Shown here piece after piece: positions 18,604 through 28,470 of a DNA stretch of 64,000 bases (the stretch's first letter is position 1; each line of letters starts with the position of its first letter). The notes beneath the pieces were generated by a model, which did not search any database, had not been told where the DNA came from, and was given only the letters and a program-made list of their open reading frames with translations. This stretch comes from Flavobacteriales bacterium (lineage in GTDB: Bacteria; Bacteroidota; Bacteroidia; NS11-12g; UBA9320). The stretch is from contig JACJZW010000001.1 in NCBI GenBank assembly GCA_020635355.1, forward strand, positions 310,001-374,000, written 5' to 3'. Position numbers and translations under genes: made by a program.

Positions 18604-20127
18604 TCAGCTTCTTTTCAGCTGATAAATGTCTTCCCGACGATCCTTCAGATTCCGTACACTTCCCTTGGAATGCAGCTCTGTGAGCAGGTTTAGGTCCACA
18701 TCGGCTATCAGAATCATTTCCGAGTTTGGTGTGGCTTCCGCTTTAATTCCATTGGTTGGAAAGGAGAAATCACACGGGGTGAACACCATGGATTGAGCGA
18801 ATTGGATATCCATGTTATGCACATTTGGAAGGTTTCCAACACTACCGGCTATGGCAACGTAACATTCGTTTTCTATAGCTCTGGCCTGCGCGCAGTGACG
18901 AACCCTGGAATAGCCATTCTGGGTATCGGTTAGGAACGGAACGAAAAGAATATCCATGCCATCTAATTTCAGTAAGCGGCTGAGCTCCGGGAATTCAGAA
19001 TCATAACAGATCAAAACACCTACTCGTCCGCAGTCGGTGTCAAATACCTTTAGTCCGGATCCACCTGACATACCCCAAACCCGGAATTCATCCGGTGTGA
19101 CATGAATTTTTTCAAATCGATCCCGCGAACCATTGCGATGACACAGGTAACCAACGTTATAGAGTTTGTCGTCTACCATCTCCGGCATACTTCCGGTAAT
19201 GATGTTGATGTTGTAATGCACGGAGAGTTCGGCAAAGCGAGATACTATCTCATCGGTATACTCAGCCAGTTTTCGAATGGCGTCGGATTCCGACAAGTGG
19301 TTGTAATCCGACATCAATGGTGCATTGAACAGTTCGGGGAACAAGGCGAAATCACAACGATATCCCGATACGGCATCAATAAAATACTCGGCTTGCTGCA
19401 TCAACTCATCCAGGTTCGCATACGGCCGCATCTGCCATTGTATCAATCCCAAACGAACGGTGCTCTTCGTCACCACAGGAGTAATCTCACTTTCGGCTTC
19501 ATAATAAATATTGTCCCATTCCAACAACACCGCATAATCCTTGGAGTCCCTGTCGGCCTCCAAATAACCCTGAATCACTTTAATGGGATGAAAATCATTG
19601 GAAAGCTGAAAATTCAACACGGGATCGTGGATTTCGCGGTAGCGAACTTTATCCAGATACTGCCGGGGAGTGAGTTCATCGGCGTATTTATGATAATTGG
19701 GAATCCTTCCACCAAATACAACCCGCTTCAAATTCAACCGTTCACAGAGTTCTTTTCGGTAATCGTATAAGCGCCTTCCGAGACGCATTCCTCTGAATTC
19801 CGGCTTGATAAATACATCAATACCATACAAAACATCCCCTTTGTCAGAATGCGTGCTGAAGGTGTAATTACCGGTGATATCCTTGTAGGTATGCCGGTCA
19901 CCGAACGTATCGTATTGAACCTGAATGGAAAGGGCGCATCCAGCAATTTGTCCATTTACGCGAATCACCACCTGACCTTCAGGGAATCGATTGATCAGCG
20001 TTTTGATGTGGTGTTCTTTCCAATATGCCTCAGGCATACTTGCATACGAGTCTATCATCGCCAGCTTTAATTCCTCGTAGTCTTCCAGACTTAAAAACGT
20101 AAGTTCTATATGATCAATTTCCTGCAT
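18604..20127 (-). CDS. GNAT acetyltransferase fused to a carbon-nitrogen hydrolase
   Basis: The 507-residue protein joins an N-terminal GNAT domain (about 5-200), with the acetyl-CoA loop FRGMRLGRRLYDYRKE, to a C-terminal nitrilase-superfamily domain (about 220-500). The amidase triad is visible as Glu in FALFPELFNAP, Lys in RFEKIHVTPDE and Cys in VLICYDSEFPELS. This exact fusion is widespread in Bacteroidota and lacks a known substrate. An acyl-amide could be formed by one domain and hydrolysed by the other, but that is conjecture. It is a single gene, with a spacer of 182 bp to the divergent peptidase gene. Confidence 0.88.
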   Translation of the reverse strand: MQEIDHIELTFLSLEDYEELKLAMIDSYASMPEAYWKEHHIKTLINRFPEGQVVIRVNGQIAGCALSIQVQYDTFGDRHTYKDITGNYTFSTHSDKGDVLYGIDVFIKPEFRGMRLGRRLYDYRKELCERLNLKRVVFGGRIPNYHKYADELTPRQYLDKVRYREIHDPVLNFQLSNDFHPIKVIQGYLEADRDSKDYAVLLEWDNIYYEAESEITPVVTKSTVRLGLIQWQMRPYANLDELMQQAEYFIDAVSGYRCDFALFPELFNAPLMSDYNHLSESDAIRKLAEYTDEIVSRFAELSVHYNINIITGSMPEMVDDKLYNVGYLCHRNGSRDRFEKIHVTPDEFRVWGMSGGSGLKVFDTDCGRVGVLICYDSEFPELSRLLKLDGMDILFVPFLTDTQNGYSRVRHCAQARAIENECYVAIAGSVGNLPNVHNMDIQFAQSMVFTPCDFSFPTNGIKAEATPNSEMILIADVDLNLLTELHSKGSVRNLKDRREDIYQLKRS

Positions 20128-20282
20128 GTTGTGCGCTCAGATTCAGGCCGTGAATATAGTAATCACACCCAGTGTCGTGAAATAGTGGTTGCACTTGCCG
20201 GCCAAGTTTTGGTAATCCGTTGCATCCATCGACAAATTTCCAACAACCATCCTCTTGCTAGTAGGAACGTTTGTCAAATCCG

Positions 20283-20290
20283 TATGTTTG
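20283..20290 (+). promoter_or_regulatory. TAnnTTTG -7 box for the DPP-IV gene
   Basis: TATGTTTG ends 19 nt before the ATG at 20310. No well-spaced -33 TTG was found. Confidence 0.45.
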
Positions 20291-20309
20291 CTCAAAAGCA
20301 ACTTTAAGC

Positions 20310-22478
20310 ATGTTCAAGCGAATCCTTACTCCCTCCCTCCTGTTGTTGTTACCCATTCTGGCCGGTGCCCAGGATAGTAAGATGCTCACGATGGAAGATG
20401 CCATTCTGGGATATCATTTATATCCCCGAGGTATGAACCAACTTCAATGGGTGGACAACAGTCATTACTCGTATGTAATGAATGCAGATGGCACCAATGC
20501 CATTTTGGTCAACGACCTTGAACAAAAGAAGAATGGCTTATCCCGGTCCATCACGGTAAGTGATCTCAACGAGGCCTTATCCAAGGCGAAGCTCGATTCA
20601 ATAAAAGGCCTTCCTCCTCACTCCTGGGCTGGGATGAATGATCTTCGATTTGAACATGCCGGTTTCCTCTTGTCCTATGTGGTGGGTGATAAAACCGTGT
20701 CCAAAGTCACGGAAATGGATCGAAAGAACTGGCAACATGCCGAATCGTCCAAGGATTCAAAGAAGACCTCCTACGTTAAAGACAACAACCTTTTCATCCA
20801 TCGAGCCATGGATCAAAATGATCTTCAACTCACCAAAGATGGTGGTAGCGGAATCGTTTACGGACAATCAGTACACCGCGATGAATTTGGTATCACCGGA
20901 GGAATGTTCTGGGCACCAAACAGCGAAAAATTGGCCTTTTACCGAATGGATGAGTCCATGGTAACGGACTATCCGATTTATGATCTGGGACAACGTCCGG
21001 CTGGTACCCGAAACATCAAATACCCGTGTGCAGGTGACAAGAGTCATCATGTAACCATAGGCGTGTACGATCTCAATTCAGGTAAGACTGTGTACCTAAA
21101 AACCGGAGAACCTGCCGAGCAATTTCTGACGAATGTGGCCTGGGGCCCAGATAGCCGATACATCTATGTTGCGGTGGTAAACCGCGCTCAAAATCATATG
21201 TGGCTTCGGAAGTACGATGCCAAAGATGGCCGCTTTATAAAGACCTTGTTTGAAGAAACCAATTCCCGTTATGTGGAACCCGAGCATCCGGTGAGTTTCG
21301 TTCCCAATTCGAAGGTCAACTTTGTATGGTGGAGTGAGCGGGATGGATACAATCACTTGTATCTCTACGATACGTCCGGACGCATGTTGAAACAGCTTAC
21401 AAAAGGTTCTTGGGTGGTGACTGATTTTCTCGGCTGGAGTCCCAAGCAGGACATGATTTACATCCAATCAACCAAGGAAAGCCCTCTTTCTCGTGACCTA
21501 TATTGTGTGAACGTAAAGAATAACAAAACGCTGCGACTCACCACCGGTGAGGGATGTCATTATTTATCTGGCAATTCAGCAAATACGGCGTTCATCGACA
21601 ATTTTACGAGCACCATCACACCACGTGATGTTCGGATAATCGACGAAAAAGGATCGGTATTGGAAACGCTCAAGGAGTCCGAGAACCCGTTGAAGGATTA
21701 CAAACTGGGCGAGATGACCATCGGAAGTATTCCGAATGGAACCGGTCCCGATTTGTATTACCGCTTATTTAAACCGGTTGATTTTGACCCGAATAAAAAA
21801 TACCCGGTAATCGTGTATTTGTATGGTGGTCCGCACCTGCAACTCATTACCAATTCCTGGTTGGGAGGCGCTAATCACTGGTATCACTATCTTGCCCAAC
21901 AGGGGTTCATCGTCTTTTCTATCGACAATAGAGGATCATCCAATCGAGGATTTGATTTTGAGAGTTCGGTTCATCGCCAACTGGGAACACTCGAAATGCA
22001 GGACCAACTAACCGGATTAAGCTGGCTTAAGAAAAATAATTGGGTGGATTCAACCCGCATGGGCATTCACGGATGGAGTTTTGGTGGGTTTATGACCACC
22101 AGTATGATGACCCGCAACCCCGGGGTGTTTAAAGTAGGAGTCGCCGGCGGACCTGTTATTGACTGGACCTATTACGAGGTAATGTACACCGAACGTTACA
22201 TGGACACTCCAGAAGAAAACCCGGTGGGATTCAAGAATAATAACCTCTTGAATTACGTGGGTGATCTTGAAGGAAATTTACTGATGATACACGGCGCGGA
22301 AGACGACGTGGTGTTGTGGCAGCATTCGCTGATGTTCCTTCAAAAAGCTATTGAGCTGGACAAAACAGGGCTCGACTACTTTGTATACCCACATCACCCA
22401 CATAACGTTCGTGGAAAGGATAGACTCCACCTCTACCAAAAGGTAACGGAGTATTTGGTGGATCATTTGAAGGAATGA
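20310..22478 (+). CDS. S9 family dipeptidyl-peptidase IV
   Basis: The exported serine peptidase releases X-Pro or X-Ala dipeptides from peptide N-termini. From ATG 20310 it has 722 residues; MFKRILTPSLLLLLPILAGAQ is a signal peptide, and the 13 codons upstream in frame are excluded because they contain the promoter box. The N-terminal beta-propeller (about 40-460) is followed by an alpha/beta hydrolase with the nucleophile Ser in HGWSFGGFM, Asp in HGAEDDVV and His in HPHNVRGKDR. A Tyr in VYLYGGPH is the likely oxyanion residue. Length is normal for DPP-IV. It is followed by a 213-bp repeat-bearing spacer. Confidence 0.93.
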   Translation: MFKRILTPSLLLLLPILAGAQDSKMLTMEDAILGYHLYPRGMNQLQWVDNSHYSYVMNADGTNAILVNDLEQKKNGLSRSITVSDLNEALSKAKLDSIKGLPPHSWAGMNDLRFEHAGFLLSYVVGDKTVSKVTEMDRKNWQHAESSKDSKKTSYVKDNNLFIHRAMDQNDLQLTKDGGSGIVYGQSVHRDEFGITGGMFWAPNSEKLAFYRMDESMVTDYPIYDLGQRPAGTRNIKYPCAGDKSHHVTIGVYDLNSGKTVYLKTGEPAEQFLTNVAWGPDSRYIYVAVVNRAQNHMWLRKYDAKDGRFIKTLFEETNSRYVEPEHPVSFVPNSKVNFVWWSERDGYNHLYLYDTSGRMLKQLTKGSWVVTDFLGWSPKQDMIYIQSTKESPLSRDLYCVNVKNNKTLRLTTGEGCHYLSGNSANTAFIDNFTSTITPRDVRIIDEKGSVLETLKESENPLKDYKLGEMTIGSIPNGTGPDLYYRLFKPVDFDPNKKYPVIVYLYGGPHLQLITNSWLGGANHWYHYLAQQGFIVFSIDNRGSSNRGFDFESSVHRQLGTLEMQDQLTGLSWLKKNNWVDSTRMGIHGWSFGGFMTTSMMTRNPGVFKVGVAGGPVIDWTYYEVMYTERYMDTPEENPVGFKNNNLLNYVGDLEGNLLMIHGAEDDVVLWQHSLMFLQKAIELDKTGLDYFVYPHHPHNVRGKDRLHLYQKVTEYLVDHLKE

Positions 22479-22534
22479 TTTTGGGCTTGAGGATCAGTGG
22501 AATTCTTGAGGACTAGTGGAATAGTAGAATAGTG

Positions 22535-22582
22535 GAATAGAATACCAGGTGAATAGAATACTAGGTGAATAGAATACTAGGT
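22535..22582. repeat. Three tandem 16-bp repeats
   Basis: GAATAGAATACYAGGT occurs three times head to tail (22535, 22551, 22567), followed by a partial unit. Related GGAATAGT fragments lie just before. The units lie in the spacer between the convergent DPP-IV and prfC genes and are not a CRISPR, as there are no spacers. Confidence 0.85.
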
Positions 22583-22691
22583 GATAGGTATACAGAGTAG
22601 GTAAAGCGAGCGGTTGTTCCGGTACAATCAGTTAAGAGTACATAGGGTGGTAACATACCCTAATCTCCTATTTCCCTGTTACACCAGTCTT

Positions 22692-24275
22692 CTACACCTT
22701 AAATTCCGACGTCTCATGAAAGGTGATGTCGGGGTTATTATCCCGCGCCATTTGAAGGACAAAAGGTGACGAAGCCAGGTAAACCCTATTTTCATCTTTG
22801 TCCATCACAATTTCCTTAGGCCGGTACTTACAGAAATCAATGATTTTGTCATCCGGACCGGTCATCCAACAAGCTTTATAGAAATTGAGGGCTTCAAACC
22901 GACATTTAGCAGAATATTCGTGTTCCAAACGGTATTGGATCACTTCAAACTGCAGTTCTCCAACTACCCCAATGTATTTCCGGTTTCCAGGTTCTTGCCG
23001 GAACAGCTGGGCCACACCTTCGTCTGTTAGCTGTTCGATCCCTTTCTCCAACTGCTTACTTTTCATGGGGTCAAGGTTCACCACCTCTTTAAAAATCTCA
23101 GGTGAGAAACTCGGTATGCCTTTATACGTCATCTCCTCCCCTTCAGTGAGTGTGTCACCAATTTTAAAGTTTCCGGTATCGTATAACCCAATCACATCTC
23201 CGGGATAGGCGGCTTCCACCACCTGCTTGGATTGAGCCAGGAAGTTATAGGGGTTGCTAAACTTCAGATCCTTATCCAACCGAACCTGATGGTAAAATTT
23301 GTTTCGCTCAAACTTTCCGGAACACACGCGCAAGAACGCAATTCGATCGCGGTGCTTCGGATCCAGGTTGGCGTGAATTTTAAAAACAAAGCCGGTGAAT
23401 TTGGACTCATTGGGCTCAACTCTACGGGTATCCGTACTACGTCCTTGCGGTATCGGGGCGATTTGAATGAAGGTGTCCAACAGTTCCTGAACGCCAAAAT
23501 TATTCACGGCTGAACCAAAGAACACCGGTGCCAGTAGGCCTTCCCGATACATTTGAACATCAAAGGGCTCATACACCCCATTGATCAGTTCAACGTCTTC
23601 ACGGAGTTTTGCAGCATCTTTTTCCCCAATGATTTCATCCAATTGAGGTTCATCCAGATTCTCAAATCGCATCAATGACTCGGTACGTTTGGTCTTATTC
23701 ACCTCGAACAAATTCAATGACCCGTCATGCAACAAGTACACCCCCTTAAAATCGCGCCCCATATTGATGGGCCAGCTCAAGGGCCGAACGCTGATGCTTA
23801 GTTCCGTTTCCAACTCATCCAGTAAGTCATACGGATCCTTCCCGTCTCGATCCAGTTTATTCACAAAGACAATCACCGGTGTATTGCGCATCCGGCAAAC
23901 TTCCATGAGTCGGCGAGTTTGTTCCTCTACTCCCTTCACACAATCGATTACCAGAATAACCGAATCCACAGCCGTTAATGTCCGGAAGGTATCTTCAGCA
24001 AAATCCTTGTGACCCGGTGTGTCCAGAATGTTTACCAGACAATCCTTGTAGTCAAATGCCATAACGGACGTAGCCACGGAAATTCCCCGTTGCTTTTCGA
24101 TTTCCATAAAGTCCGAAGTGGCTGTTTTGGTAATCTTGTTACTCTTCACGGCACCGGCCGTTTGAATGGCTCCACCAAAAAGCAGTAGCTTCTCAGTAAG
24201 GGTTGTTTTACCGGCATCCGGGTGGCTAATGATCCCGAATGTTCGTCTTTTTGCTATTTCTTGTTCCAGTCCCAT
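22692..24275 (-). CDS. prfC: Peptide chain release factor 3
   Basis: RF3 is a GTPase that recycles RF1/RF2 from the ribosome after termination. From ATG 24275 it has 527 residues (MGLEQEIAKRRTFGIISHPDAG). The frame continues 12 codons upstream, but that region is the intergenic promoter zone. Visible motifs are the P-loop SHPDAGKTTLTEKLL, DTPGHKDFAEDTFRTL (G3) and NKLDRDGKDP (G4), followed by translation-factor domains II and III. It is divergent from the cyclophilin gene. Confidence 0.96.
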   Translation of the reverse strand: MGLEQEIAKRRTFGIISHPDAGKTTLTEKLLLFGGAIQTAGAVKSNKITKTATSDFMEIEKQRGISVATSVMAFDYKDCLVNILDTPGHKDFAEDTFRTLTAVDSVILVIDCVKGVEEQTRRLMEVCRMRNTPVIVFVNKLDRDGKDPYDLLDELETELSISVRPLSWPINMGRDFKGVYLLHDGSLNLFEVNKTKRTESLMRFENLDEPQLDEIIGEKDAAKLREDVELINGVYEPFDVQMYREGLLAPVFFGSAVNNFGVQELLDTFIQIAPIPQGRSTDTRRVEPNESKFTGFVFKIHANLDPKHRDRIAFLRVCSGKFERNKFYHQVRLDKDLKFSNPYNFLAQSKQVVEAAYPGDVIGLYDTGNFKIGDTLTEGEEMTYKGIPSFSPEIFKEVVNLDPMKSKQLEKGIEQLTDEGVAQLFRQEPGNRKYIGVVGELQFEVIQYRLEHEYSAKCRFEALNFYKACWMTGPDDKIIDFCKYRPKEIVMDKDENRVYLASSPFVLQMARDNNPDITFHETSEFKV

Positions 24276-24314
24276 GAATAAAGGCGCGCAAAGTAAATGA
24301 ATGCAATTCAAAAC

Positions 24315-24345
24315 TTGTTACGGATGTTCACTTCAAATACTTTTG
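24315..24345 (+). promoter_or_regulatory. Complete Bacteroidota promoter for the cyclophilin gene
   Basis: TTG (24315-24317), 20-nt spacer, TACTTTTG (24338-24345). This is the best match to the full -33/-7 consensus in the window and lies 18 nt before the ATG at 24364. Confidence 0.7.
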
Positions 24346-24363
24346 CGCCAAATAAAAAATGGC

Positions 24364-24972
24364 ATGAAAAACCTCTTATCCGTTGTTATTCTGTTGATGT
24401 TGGTTTCATGCGGAAATCCGTATAAAAAAGCTATGAAAGATCTGGGTTATAAAGAAGGCCTGTTTGCCGAAATGGTTACGAGCAAAGGCACGATCATTTT
24501 TACATTGGAATACGAAAAAGCCCCTATTACGGTGGCTAACTTCGTTGGCTTGGCCGAAGGCGCCATTGAAAATTCACATCGCCCTTTGGGAACACCATTT
24601 TTTGATTCGCTCATCTTCCATCGGGTTGAACCCAACTTTGTGATTCAAGGCGGCGATCCTATGGGAAATGGATATGGCGGACCCGGTTATCGGTTCAAAA
24701 CTGAAGTATCATCAGACTTGAAGCACGATAAGGCTGGAACCGTGGCCATGGCTAACTCAGGTCCAAATTCAAATGGATCTCAGTTCTACATTACACACAT
24801 TCCTACCCCGTTTTTGGATGGTGGATACAACGTGTTTGGATACGTGATCAGCGGAATGGATGTGGTGAACAGCATTCAGGTAGGTGACACCATCGAATCG
24901 GTAACCATTATCCGACTGGGTAAAGAGGCGAAAGACTTTGACGCTGCCGCCACGATGCAAAAGCTTCCATGA
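24364..24972 (+). CDS. Lipoprotein peptidyl-prolyl cis-trans isomerase (cyclophilin type)
   Basis: The 202-residue protein accelerates proline isomerisation in the periplasm or at the outer membrane. MKNLLSVVILLMLVSCG is a lipoprotein signal with Cys in the LVSC box; the start at 24364 is chosen for this reason, although the frame is open further upstream. Cyclophilin landmarks are FHRVEPNFVIQGGDPMGNGYGGPGY, GTVAMANSGPNSNGSQFYI and a GYNVFGYVISGMDVV segment. It overlaps the hydrolase gene by 4 bp (ATGA). Confidence 0.93.
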   Translation: MKNLLSVVILLMLVSCGNPYKKAMKDLGYKEGLFAEMVTSKGTIIFTLEYEKAPITVANFVGLAEGAIENSHRPLGTPFFDSLIFHRVEPNFVIQGGDPMGNGYGGPGYRFKTEVSSDLKHDKAGTVAMANSGPNSNGSQFYITHIPTPFLDGGYNVFGYVISGMDVVNSIQVGDTIESVTIIRLGKEAKDFDAAATMQKLP

Positions 24973-25811
24973 TTAGTTTCCGGGAGGAACGAACCATAGC
25001 CGGATCCGGTGATCGGCCTATAACGCTGGACGTTACGTTTAATCCGGATCAACGCCAGGCGCCCATTGTGGTTTTCTGTCACGGTTGGAAAGGGTTCAAG
25101 GACTGGGGACCTTGGAATGTGCTGGCCGATTACTTCGCAGAGCAAAATTGTTTCTTTGTCAAATTTAACTATGCCCACAATGGCATAAATCCCTCCGATC
25201 TGAGTGATATCACGGATCCTGAATCATTTGCTCAGAACACTTTTTCCTATCAATTGGAAGATATCGATCGCGTGATCAACTGGCTCACGGACGACAATGA
25301 AGAATACCGACATTACTATAATGTTGCCAACATTACGCTCATTGGTCACAGTTTAGGTGGTGCCATGGCCATACTAAAAACGCTGGATGATGAACGTATC
25401 AATCGGGTGATATCATGGGCCGGAGCTTATAATCTCCGAAAGTTTGCCGAACTGGATACCGATGAGCACTGGAAGGAAAAAGGCCATGTAGTTATTCAAA
25501 ATTCGCGCACTGGTCAGGAATATCCTTTACACTACTCTTTCAGGGAAGATTTCCTCACCCATCTGGACAAGTATGATTTGGTTAAACGATTAACCGAGAT
25601 AGATCAGCCGCTGATGATGATTCACGGGTTGCAGGATGATGTGTCGCCCATCAGCAATGCCCGAAAAATACACAAAGTGGTTTCGCATTCGCTCTTGATG
25701 GAAAATGAAGGTAACCACACCTTCGGCGGAAGTCATCCTTGGACAGAAAAAAAACTGCCGCCCATTTTGCAACAGGCGGCAGATAATTCCATTGAATTTA
25801 TTTCGCTTTAA
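24969..25811 (+). CDS. Alpha/beta hydrolase, dienelactone-hydrolase or BAAT-like
   Basis: The 280-residue cytoplasmic hydrolase has the nucleophile elbow GHSLGG (Ser near residue 125), an acid Asp in HGLQDDVSP and a terminal His in NEGNHTFGGSHPW. An HGWKGFKDWG stretch near residue 38 forms the oxyanion region. The substrate is not predictable; acyl-ester, acyl-thioester or peptide hydrolysis all occur in this fold. It starts inside the stop of the cyclophilin gene (ATGA overlap). It converges on the HMA gene after 2 bp. Confidence 0.8.
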   Translation: MISFREERTIAGSGDRPITLDVTFNPDQRQAPIVVFCHGWKGFKDWGPWNVLADYFAEQNCFFVKFNYAHNGINPSDLSDITDPESFAQNTFSYQLEDIDRVINWLTDDNEEYRHYYNVANITLIGHSLGGAMAILKTLDDERINRVISWAGAYNLRKFAELDTDEHWKEKGHVVIQNSRTGQEYPLHYSFREDFLTHLDKYDLVKRLTEIDQPLMMIHGLQDDVSPISNARKIHKVVSHSLLMENEGNHTFGGSHPWTEKKLPPILQQAADNSIEFISL

Positions 25812-25813
25812 CG

Positions 25814-26149
25814 CTAATGACCACCAGGCCTGCAACAGGCCGGTAGTTTGTTAATCTGATCATTGGAGGCTTTTGATTTCTCCGTGTTGTATCCAATACC
25901 GTTCAGGATTTTATGAATATCGTCCTCAGAATATTTCTTGTCGTTGAATTTGACGGTCAACATTTTTGAGGTGACATCCCAACTGGCATAAGTGATGCCC
26001 GGTTTGTCCAACGCTTTCTCAATACGTTCCTTACATTCACCACACTGCCCGTGAACCTTTATTTCCAGCACAACGTTTTTAGCAAGAACGGTGAACGCTG
26101 AGCCCATGAGCATGAGCATCACCACTAATTTTAAATTTTTACTTTTCAT
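25814..26149 (-). CDS. Exported heavy-metal-associated (HMA) domain protein
   Basis: The 111-residue protein has a signal peptide (MKSKNLKLVVMLMLMGSAFTVLA) and an HMA ferredoxin-like domain. The metal site GQCGECKER differs from the classical GMTCxxC. The C-terminus has a further CC pair (LPACCRPGGH). It is probably a periplasmic metal-binding or -delivery protein for a soft metal such as copper. It is the third gene of a minus-strand group after HYC_CC_PP and a TonB receptor, 24 bp downstream of the latter. Confidence 0.83.
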   Translation of the reverse strand: MKSKNLKLVVMLMLMGSAFTVLAKNVVLEIKVHGQCGECKERIEKALDKPGITYASWDVTSKMLTVKFNDKKYSEDDIHKILNGIGYNTEKSKASNDQINKLPACCRPGGH

Positions 26150-26173
26150 TATTCTATTAACAAATATCGGAGT

Positions 26174-28462
26174 TTAATCGTTTATCCGGTACCGCAGACC
26201 TCCGTACATCATCCGTCCAAAAACCGGTCCCCACACCAACGAAGCGTCAAAAGTCTTGCCATATGGATCATCCGATCCTTGTATCGGATTTTCCTGCTTG
26301 TAGTTCAAAAGATTTTCAGCACCGGCAAAAACTTCAAGAACGCCATGAATCTTTTTGGAAACCTGAACATTTAACAAGAAGAAGAATGGTGAATAATCGG
26401 GTTCCCAAAGTTTGCTGTCTTCCATGCGGAAGTATTGCGTGGTACGCTGTCTGTCATACCATTGAAGCGTTGAGCTGAACTGCCAGTTTTTGCGGGTAGT
26501 TTGAGTCACATTAATAAAGGCTCTGTTTGGTGCCACAAACGGTTTTTCCAAATATCCTTCCCCACCTTGCTGAAAGACAGTGTAAATGTTCCGGTACTTC
26601 GTCTGGACTCCGAATGCTCGATAAGCCAATCGGATTTCTGTTCGTCTGAAGGGTTCATAATCCAATTGAATTTGAATACTATTGGCCCGCGTTCCGTTGG
26701 CCATATTGTACACTTGAAACAGCGTATCGGCTTCGCGATCAAATACCACTTCATGGAGAAACGTGGTGTTAAAGTAATCCACGATTAAGCTGGCCGGACG
26801 AAATCCCCATTTCATGTCGTGATGAAAACTGATTCCGGTATTCACAGCTACTTCCTGTTTCAAGCCATAGGCCGTATTGGCTGTTTCCGTTGGAACAACC
26901 CAGGTGCGGTTGGAGGCCAAGATAGCTTGATTCTGCGCCAGAATGTTCGATGTTCTTCGACCCATTCCTCCCGAAACGCGAACGGACGACTTCCCTTTGT
27001 TAAAGGTGTATTTAGAGTGAATTCTGGGTGTGACGGAGAATCCGTAAATGGAGTTGTAATCAGAGCGGACACCGGCCACGATTATCAACGAATCCGAGGG
27101 TTTATAGGTGTATTCAAAAAAAGCACCTGGCACCACTTCCAAGCGGTCATACTGCAACGTTTGATTCCCGGTTAGTTCTTCCGTCATCTGATCCGCCATG
27201 ACGGAAACACCGGTTTGATAGGAATGAATGGTGGTGCCCAGTATGGATTGGTACAGAAGATTCATATAGAACGTCTGACTGCGGGCATCATATGTTTTTT
27301 GAGCCGCTCCACTCCCATAGGTACTTCTGAGTTTGGAATGATTGTACCCATACTGCGAGCCAAAACTTTTGTAGGGTTTATCGGGAAACACCCGGCCAAG
27401 CTTGGCCCAGAGATCAACCTGATCATTTTGAATGTTGATGTTATATGGATTGAGTTTGGATGACAGCTGTCCGGCCTCCTTTCGATCCCGATTGGCTCCC
27501 GCCGAAAATTGTCCCTCCCAGTTGCCGGATTGAAACTGCCATCGGTTGAGGGCTTGAAATTGATTGCCCACCGGATTGTCGACAAATCCATCGTTATTTC
27601 GATCCATCCTGGCCGGGAAAACGCCACCTCGAACAAAAAGTGAAGTGGCCAGTTTTCGACTGATGTCTTTTCGAAACATGACATCGGTTTCTGATCGACC
27701 AGACTCTGAAATGAACTGGTCAACTAACAGCTTTTCCTTACCAAATGGCTTCTTCAGCTCCACGTTAATTTGTCCGGCTATGCTTTCATACCCATTCACC
27801 ACAGAGCCAGCTCCTTTGGTTATTTGAATGCCGTCCACCCAAGCTGCCGGAATAAAACTCATGCCGTAATAACCGTTTAGTGTACGCACAGCGGACATGT
27901 ACTCCCGGCTAATCAAGGTATAAAAACCATCCAAACCCAGCATCTTAATTTGACGCGTTCCTGTCACCGCATCGGCGTAGCTTACATCGATGGCCGGTGC
28001 GTTTTCAAAACTTTCGGAGAGGTTGCAACACGCCGCCTTTTGAAATTCACGCTCGCGAAGATTAATGGTGGTTTTCGGATCAAGCGAGTTGATATCCAAT
28101 CCCTTTCTACGCCGTTCAATGGCGATGGCATTCAACGTAGCATCATCACCGGTAAGGATAAACCGATAATGTTCGCCCCTTCTTAGATTGAGTGGTAAGG
28201 TATCTGACTTGAGTGAAATGTGATCGGCAACGATGGCTTTACTACCCGTACATTCTGTGAGTTCGAAATGACCGGTACTGTCTGAGAACACGCCATTTGT
28301 CTCACCCAGACAGTGAATGAAAGCACCGGTTACCGGTGTTGGCTGACCATCCGCATTGAGTTGCACCACCATACCATGGATCTGTGCAAGGGCTGCGTTT
28401 GCGGATATCAGCAAAAGAAACGCAGCAAATTGTATTCGTTTATTTATTGTTTGAAATGTCAT
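26174..28462 (-). CDS. TonB-dependent outer-membrane receptor, metal-associated type
   Basis: The 762-residue receptor has a signal peptide (cleavage near ALAQ), an N-terminal carboxypeptidase-regulatory-like domain (about 27-110, PVTGAFIHCL and TGHFEL), a plug (about 125-235, with KMLGLDGFYTLISRE and ITKGAGSVVNGYESIAGQINV) and a long 22-strand-type barrel. The plug begins with AACCNLSESFENAP, where the Cys pair may bind metal. Receptors with this CCNL motif are found with HMA and HYC_CC_PP genes. The transported metal is not established; copper or zinc are possible. Confidence 0.88.
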   Translation of the reverse strand: MTFQTINKRIQFAAFLLLISANAALAQIHGMVVQLNADGQPTPVTGAFIHCLGETNGVFSDSTGHFELTECTGSKAIVADHISLKSDTLPLNLRRGEHYRFILTGDDATLNAIAIERRRKGLDINSLDPKTTINLREREFQKAACCNLSESFENAPAIDVSYADAVTGTRQIKMLGLDGFYTLISREYMSAVRTLNGYYGMSFIPAAWVDGIQITKGAGSVVNGYESIAGQINVELKKPFGKEKLLVDQFISESGRSETDVMFRKDISRKLATSLFVRGGVFPARMDRNNDGFVDNPVGNQFQALNRWQFQSGNWEGQFSAGANRDRKEAGQLSSKLNPYNINIQNDQVDLWAKLGRVFPDKPYKSFGSQYGYNHSKLRSTYGSGAAQKTYDARSQTFYMNLLYQSILGTTIHSYQTGVSVMADQMTEELTGNQTLQYDRLEVVPGAFFEYTYKPSDSLIIVAGVRSDYNSIYGFSVTPRIHSKYTFNKGKSSVRVSGGMGRRTSNILAQNQAILASNRTWVVPTETANTAYGLKQEVAVNTGISFHHDMKWGFRPASLIVDYFNTTFLHEVVFDREADTLFQVYNMANGTRANSIQIQLDYEPFRRTEIRLAYRAFGVQTKYRNIYTVFQQGGEGYLEKPFVAPNRAFINVTQTTRKNWQFSSTLQWYDRQRTTQYFRMEDSKLWEPDYSPFFFLLNVQVSKKIHGVLEVFAGAENLLNYKQENPIQGSDDPYGKTFDASLVWGPVFGRMMYGGLRYRIND

Positions 28463-28470
28463 GTGTTGAT

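Noticed and set aside
22535..22582. CRISPR array
   Set aside because: Units are contiguous 16-mers without unique spacers, and there are no cas genes.
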